Part shown: piece by piece, positions 1 to 64,000 of the stretch
Layout of the letters: the number at the start of each line of letters is the position of its first letter
Position numbering within the stretch: the first letter of the stretch is position 1
Notes under the pieces: generated by a model
The model's input: only the letters and a program-made list of their open reading frames with translations
Database searches by the model: none
Told to the model about the DNA's origin: nothing
Assembly (NCBI GenBank): GCA_947846985.1
Contig: CANTUZ010000008.1
Span: 37,528,817-37,592,816 of the forward strand
Direction: 5' to 3'
From: Fratercula arctica
Taxonomy: Eukaryota > Chordata > Aves > Charadriiformes > Alcidae
DNA: 64,000 bases
Position numbers and translations under genes: made by a program

Positions 1-33304
<33,304 letters not shown>

Positions 33305-33727
33305 AGCCCGAAAAGATGTTTCGACCGAACAAAGTGATGCAGTGGAAAAAGTTCACCAGAGTAGTACTGTATTTTTTCCAGTCAGCTGCATGTTGTTCTC
33401 GCTGAACTGAGCTTGCAAATCTAATTACTCCTTTCTGATATTAATATATACCTGCATTTATTTGTTTATTTGCACACAAGGAACTGACTGAAGCTGTGGT
33501 TCTATGCCTTGTTTGAACCAGTGGCATGAATCTGTAGCCTAGACTTTGCCTTGCACAGCTTGCGTTTAATGTTACTGTACATATTGTACATCTTTGTACA
33601 GAGACATCATGGCATCTATACACATAGATTTATATAAGGGGTAGTGCGTTCAAAAGTTTGAAATGTACAGAATGTTTTGAAGGCGTTTTGTTAACAATCA
33701 TGACAATAAAATATTTAAAAACACTTG
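33305..33727 (+). other. SLC25A12: SLC25A12 3' UTR
   Basis: The sequence runs from the stop to the predicted cleavage zone, about 15 bases after the AATAAA at 33705. It contains three closely spaced UGUAC motifs at 33576-33597, the first being a consensus Pumilio site UGUACAUA, and another UGUA at 33664. The exact cleavage site was not determined. Confidence 0.75.
33705..33710 (+). terminator. SLC25A12: SLC25A12 polyadenylation signal
   Basis: A canonical AATAAA lies about 400 bases after the stop. It is followed by an A-rich cleavage zone and then a T/G-rich stretch (TCTGTGGTT) that fits a downstream element. A UGUA sits about 40 bases upstream. Confidence 0.85.
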
Positions 33728-36514
33728 TCAGTTCGCTGCTCTGTGGTTATAGAAAAGTTGTCCGGTATGATTTTTTTTTTTTTTTTCCTCTCCACAGATT
33801 ACTGATCACAGATTAAAATTTAAAGATTAGATGCACCCATGTAATGGATGTACAGTACAGGAGATAGCCTCTGCAGGAACGCATTCCACTGCTAATTACA
33901 GCACAGGTATTAAAATGCAACGTGCTGGCTTCTAAGTGTAAGAGCACAGTAATTAGATGAGCCCATGCAGTATTTTATTTTGCAGCACTAGTTGGTAACA
34001 AGTAATTCCCTCAAAATACGTGGCAGTACTAAACGTGTAATAGATCTTACCTCTATGGTAGCATATTTAAACCACAATGAGATATCTGCCAGTTATTACA
34101 AGATGCAAGGATTTTTACAGGACTTTTTTTTTTTTCCAGAATAGAAAATTTTTTATATTAAAAGTTGAAGGCATTCTCTTTATTTCTAGATTGTTTTACC
34201 ATTGAAATATTAGGTTATTCTGAAAAAAAAAAAAAAAAGAGACTTCTATATTCTTTTTATATGCAAACCTGGTTGTTTAGATTTCCCATTTGAGTGGGAT
34301 GCTAAGTAAAAGGAGAGGAGAAAGGAAAAGCTTGAACTATTTCTGGCTTAATGTCTGCCAAAAGTTTATCTGGTGTAATTTTTAAATGCAAAAGCGTCAG
34401 AGGAAACAGAGGCATCTAGACCTCTACAGTCCTAGAGGAAAAGCAGATACGCTACCCATACAGCTAGAGAAGAGCTGGGTGGGTTTCCAGCCTTGCTTAC
34501 TGAAGTATGGCAACCTCCAATCTTTAGTTTTACATGTTTCTCTCAGGGTTAAACATCCTGGAGTGCAGCATATCCCAGTGGTGTAAACTGATCTGAGGTT
34601 CTATTATTTTCTTGCTCAGGTGACAGCAGGCCAATACAAAGAGTTTTGGTCAGCTTAGGAAGAAATGGCTTCTTAAAAACTGAACACTACAAACGCAGAC
34701 AAGCCCTCCTTCACTTCTAGCCTCTAGGCAATATATATAACCCCATTAAAAGGCTTCCTGTCTTTATTAGCTTTTTTTCTAGTTAAAGAATTACCTGCTC
34801 TGTGCAGTTTTCCAGAGACAAGCTTCCCAGGAACTCTCTTCCCCTATCTATGTGTTTTGTTCTGCGCTTTTCTAAATAGATACAAAAAAGAGAGGTAGGT
34901 CCCCACTGGTATTTAATCTTAGTCACAGCTTGTTGACTGACTTGATCAAGGCCTTCGGAGACTTTACAATGCAAGATAACATTTGTATTTCTTACAGCTC
35001 CAAAACTGGACAGTGCGGCTCCCAGGATGATCATTTACGGTATCTAGTATCACTGTTGGTCTCTTAATGTTGCAGGTATGGGTTTTACAACATTTTTCAC
35101 CTGTGCTCAGCTATTTTGTGAGGGAGGAACACATGCAGGAATGAATACAGAATAGGTTTTTTTGAAAATTATTAAAAGGTTGCAATTATGTGAGACTAAT
35201 GCCATATGACCTATATGTTTATGCCATGATCCATTGAAAGAGAGCCTTATCTATGGGATTTCTGAAAATCTAAGTCCAAAGGAAATGTATTATTACATGA
35301 GAAGTAATAATCTCAATAAAACAAAACAAAAATCCCCCCCAAGAAACGAGGACGACAACAGGACATTCTGCTCGTTAAGAATTCCTGCGCCTAAAGGGTA
35401 AAAACCATCCCATGCCGTGCCCGTTCTTTATATAGTTCACGTTTCTCAAGCGAACAGATAGCTGCTGTCCTAAGGCTGAGGAGAACAGACAAGGCAAATA
35501 TCAAACTGAAGAGCGTGACTTTGCATTGAAAAGGGGGGAGACGCTTTTGAGAAGCCAGCACCAATGGAAGCCTAAATCCATTTCACTTTCAAAACCCACC
35601 GAAAAAGAGAACCTCTTGAAGACAGAACTGCTGTTACTGCTGCCTGTCTCTGAGCTGCTCGTAACAGGAGACAAGGAGACATTAAAAAAAAAAGCCAAAC
35701 AACCAAACAAACCCCAAACTTAATACACAAACAACAAAGAAACAATAACAATACTTCTGTCCATAAAGCTGATTAAAGAATATAAACCTATTTCCTACTT
35801 TTAAGCATATAAACCAGCTCTTCTGGCAAAACAATAAACTTGTAGCAGATGAAGAATGCCAGAAACAAACCTAGAGTCCTAAGTTAAAGGCACCAAATCA
35901 ATACTGGCTTAGTGCCTAATGAGTACAACTCAGAATTTTTACTAAAAAAAACAAACCCAAACAACCCTCCCCCCAACACCAACACCAGTCCTGATGGGAA
36001 ACTTTATAATGTTCTAAGAAAGATATACTCAAAAAAATTAACCTTTAATAGAAATTCCAACCATTCTGTTTCTAGCCATTGAGAGGTTTTCTTTTAATAA
36101 AAATGTTCAAAAGCAACATAAACATCTTCCTTTAACTTGATACAGAAAATTAGTAGCAAGTCTGTAGTTAACAGGATGCAAAACATCACGCTATAGAAAT
36201 TAAGTCAAAAATCTAGTTCCTTCCCCTTTGGAAAAGAAAAATTTGACAACAGTAGCCTTCTTCCTTTTGGCTGATTGCTGTAGGAAGTGGAAGTTGGGGG
36301 TAGAAACCAACTCCGCGGTGTGCGTAGTAAAACGAAATCCAGCAACTTTCTACTCTCAGACTACTGAAGGGACACAGATTAGGGGTCAGGGCAGCTGACA
36401 AGTGCTCATATAATATTTATTTATGAATCAGTCTCACCTTCTAATGCACCAATTCAAACAAAAGAACTGGGTATTAAATATGTATTTCATTAATTCAGGT
36501 CCAATTATCAAATA
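33728..36514. other. intergenic region between the two 3' ends
   Basis: This 2.8-kb AT-rich stretch separates the convergent genes. It has T- and A-runs (for example A16 at 34223-34238) and several minus-strand AATAAA hexamers (34763-34768, 34179-34184, 33974-33979) that could serve as distal DYNC1I2 poly(A) sites. No gene or mobile element is recognised. Confidence 0.7.
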
Positions 36515-37064
36515 AGTGTGTAACTACAGAAATTTTTATTCACATATATTACCCACTACCACAGTCTTGAGGCTTATCTATGTATAAACAATGAAACTTA
36601 CTTGGAACATATGCATGCATATCCATGAGTAATTCGAAGAGTTCTAATTACAGAACGCTTCAGGGATTTACTACCTAATGAAGGTTAAGTCTGTGTAATA
36701 TAGAAAGTTAAGTTTAGAAACAGAACTTTTACTTTTCAGAAATAGATATACTGTTACAAAGTGGAAGTTTCAGAAGCCCAATAGCAAATTTACACCAGGT
36801 TAGTGTTTCAGCAAAAGAAGTTCCTTGCAAAGTCAAAGTTAACTGTATTAAAAGTTACACAAACCCAAGAATGTGCTTGTAATTTATATATAAAAAGTGA
36901 CAATGCAAGATCTGATTTTCAGTGATCTTAATAGATTTTTAAAGTCCATAGTTGAATCCATATATTCCTCCCTTAACCTAGTATTTGAACTGACACATGC
37001 TTACACTTTTAAGATTTGCATCAAATCATTCACAAGTCTACTGCTGCTGCCTATTTTCAAAGAT
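36515..37064 (-). other. DYNC1I2: DYNC1I2 3' UTR (estimated)
   Basis: This is the untranslated tail after TAG (37065-37067). Its lower end is an estimate from the first AATAAA on the minus strand and may be wrong. A longer UTR reaching further into the gap is possible. Confidence 0.45.
36535..36540 (-). terminator. DYNC1I2: possible DYNC1I2 polyadenylation signal
   Basis: This is the first minus-strand AATAAA after the DYNC1I2 stop, about 525 bases downstream, and it is followed by a moderately T-rich stretch. A second AATAAA lies at 36417-36422. The real site cannot be fixed without transcript data. Confidence 0.4.
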
Positions 37065-62955
<25,891 letters not shown>

Positions 62956-64000
62956 CTAAAAAAATAATAATTCAATAGTCATATTATAGCATTTAACAGG
63001 TATTAAAAACTTTCATTTAGTTTTTGAGATATCACAGGTTCTTTTATACTACTGAAACCTATCATCACATAGGTTAGGTATTTAACTGTAATAATTCTGA
63101 TGGTCCTTTCTGTAGATAAAGTAAACAGCAGACAGGAATCACAAAGTTGCTACTGTCTTTAAAAGACACATAATGTGCAAATACTACCTTCTCATTTGTC
63201 AAAATGACTGACATTTCATAAGACCAATAATATCTTTTTTTACACTAATGCAAAGCACTGTAACATGCAAAGACTGAAAAAAATAATTTATTATGTACCT
63301 GTGTGTAAAAGTATTTTAAAGACATGGTCATATTGTTCCGATTTTGAAACAACAAAAACCATGGCAAAGAAAACACTATAGGGTTAGAATGAAAGTAAGA
63401 GACACCCCTGTTTGGTCAAGAAAATACCAGGACACTTGGCTAAACAGAGCACATGTGAAGTGTGTAGCAACTGAGAAAATACATGTAAGATGTAAAAGTG
63501 ATGATTGTCTATGTGTGCATTTTAAGATATCAAAAAACTGTTTAGTGAGAAAGTTTTCTTCTGGACTTCAGGTTTCACAAAAAAAAAAGGTCTTAAAAAA
63601 ACTGTGCAGTAACTTCAAGTTTACAAGACATTTAAGTTGTTTTCTTTAAGGTGTGTTATTACTTGATAGATTTTGCACACACACAAAGAAAAGAACAAAA
63701 ATTATACCCTCATCCCCATAATTTAGAAATAATGCAAGCTCTACTGTGAAAAATGCTGAACACACTGTATCTTTCCACACTCAATTAACTGCTCATTCAA
63801 TTACAGAAATATATTTCATAGCTTAAGGTGTTCCAAACTCAGTCATTGGCGAGTGAGTATTTTGTAAACATAAATTGATGATACAAACACAAGTCTTTAA
63901 TAGAAGCAGCAAAATCTAGACCAAGCTATTCTATACCTATGCCATGCTTAAATATTAATTGTTCCTCACATGACTGCACGTTATGTTTCTAATTTACTGC
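62956..64000 (-). other. DYNC1I2: DYNC1I2 intron (3' part)
   Basis: The exon(s) for the N-terminal coiled coil (about 36 residues) are not present up to the window edge. The stretch is AT-rich with nothing else recognised. Confidence 0.8.

Overview
The window is nuclear DNA from a vertebrate, most likely a bird. It carries most of two protein-coding genes arranged tail to tail, split into short GT-AG exons. A 3'-terminal CR1 LINE fragment ends in the ATTCTATG-type tail typical of sauropsid CR1, and the introns are far shorter than those of mammalian orthologues. The species cannot be resolved from sequence alone. There is no sign of prokaryotic genes, CRISPR arrays, operons, tRNA or rRNA.

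On the + strand (1-33.7 kb) lies the 3' part of SLC25A12 (aralar1/AGC1), the Ca2+-regulated mitochondrial aspartate/glutamate carrier. Fourteen coding exons (5 to 18 by the mammalian layout) encode residues ~109 to the stop: the later EF-hands, the linker helix region, and all three mitochondrial-carrier repeats with their PIDLVK, PLEIVK and PADVIK signatures. A short 3' UTR ends at an AATAAA at 33705. The promoter and first four exons are upstream of the window.

On the - strand (62.96 kb down to ~36.5 kb) lies DYNC1I2, the cytoplasmic dynein-1 intermediate chain 2. Fifteen coding exons encode everything except the N-terminal coiled coil: the alternatively spliced Ser-rich segment, the Tctex1, LC8 and roadblock light-chain sites, and the WD40 propeller that binds the heavy chain. 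The promoter is beyond 64 kb. The two genes have separate jobs (mitochondrial redox shuttle and microtubule motor). Their pairing mirrors SLC25A13-DYNC1I1, and both pairs lie near a DLX gene pair.

About 3 kb of intergenic DNA separates the two 3' ends. The rest is intron, mostly AT-rich, with scattered homopolymers, a few microsatellites, small local tandem duplications, and a few richer stretches that look like possible regulatory elements.

I did not find a novel biological system. The best leads are: an in-frame, phase-compatible 42-codon candidate cassette exon in the alternatively spliced region of DYNC1I2 (56352-56477); a candidate frame-shifting (poison) exon in an SLC25A12 intron (16281-16465); homeodomain/MEIS-type motif clusters in introns (around 12.7, 22.6 and 48.7 kb); and a UGUA cluster in the SLC25A12 3' UTR.
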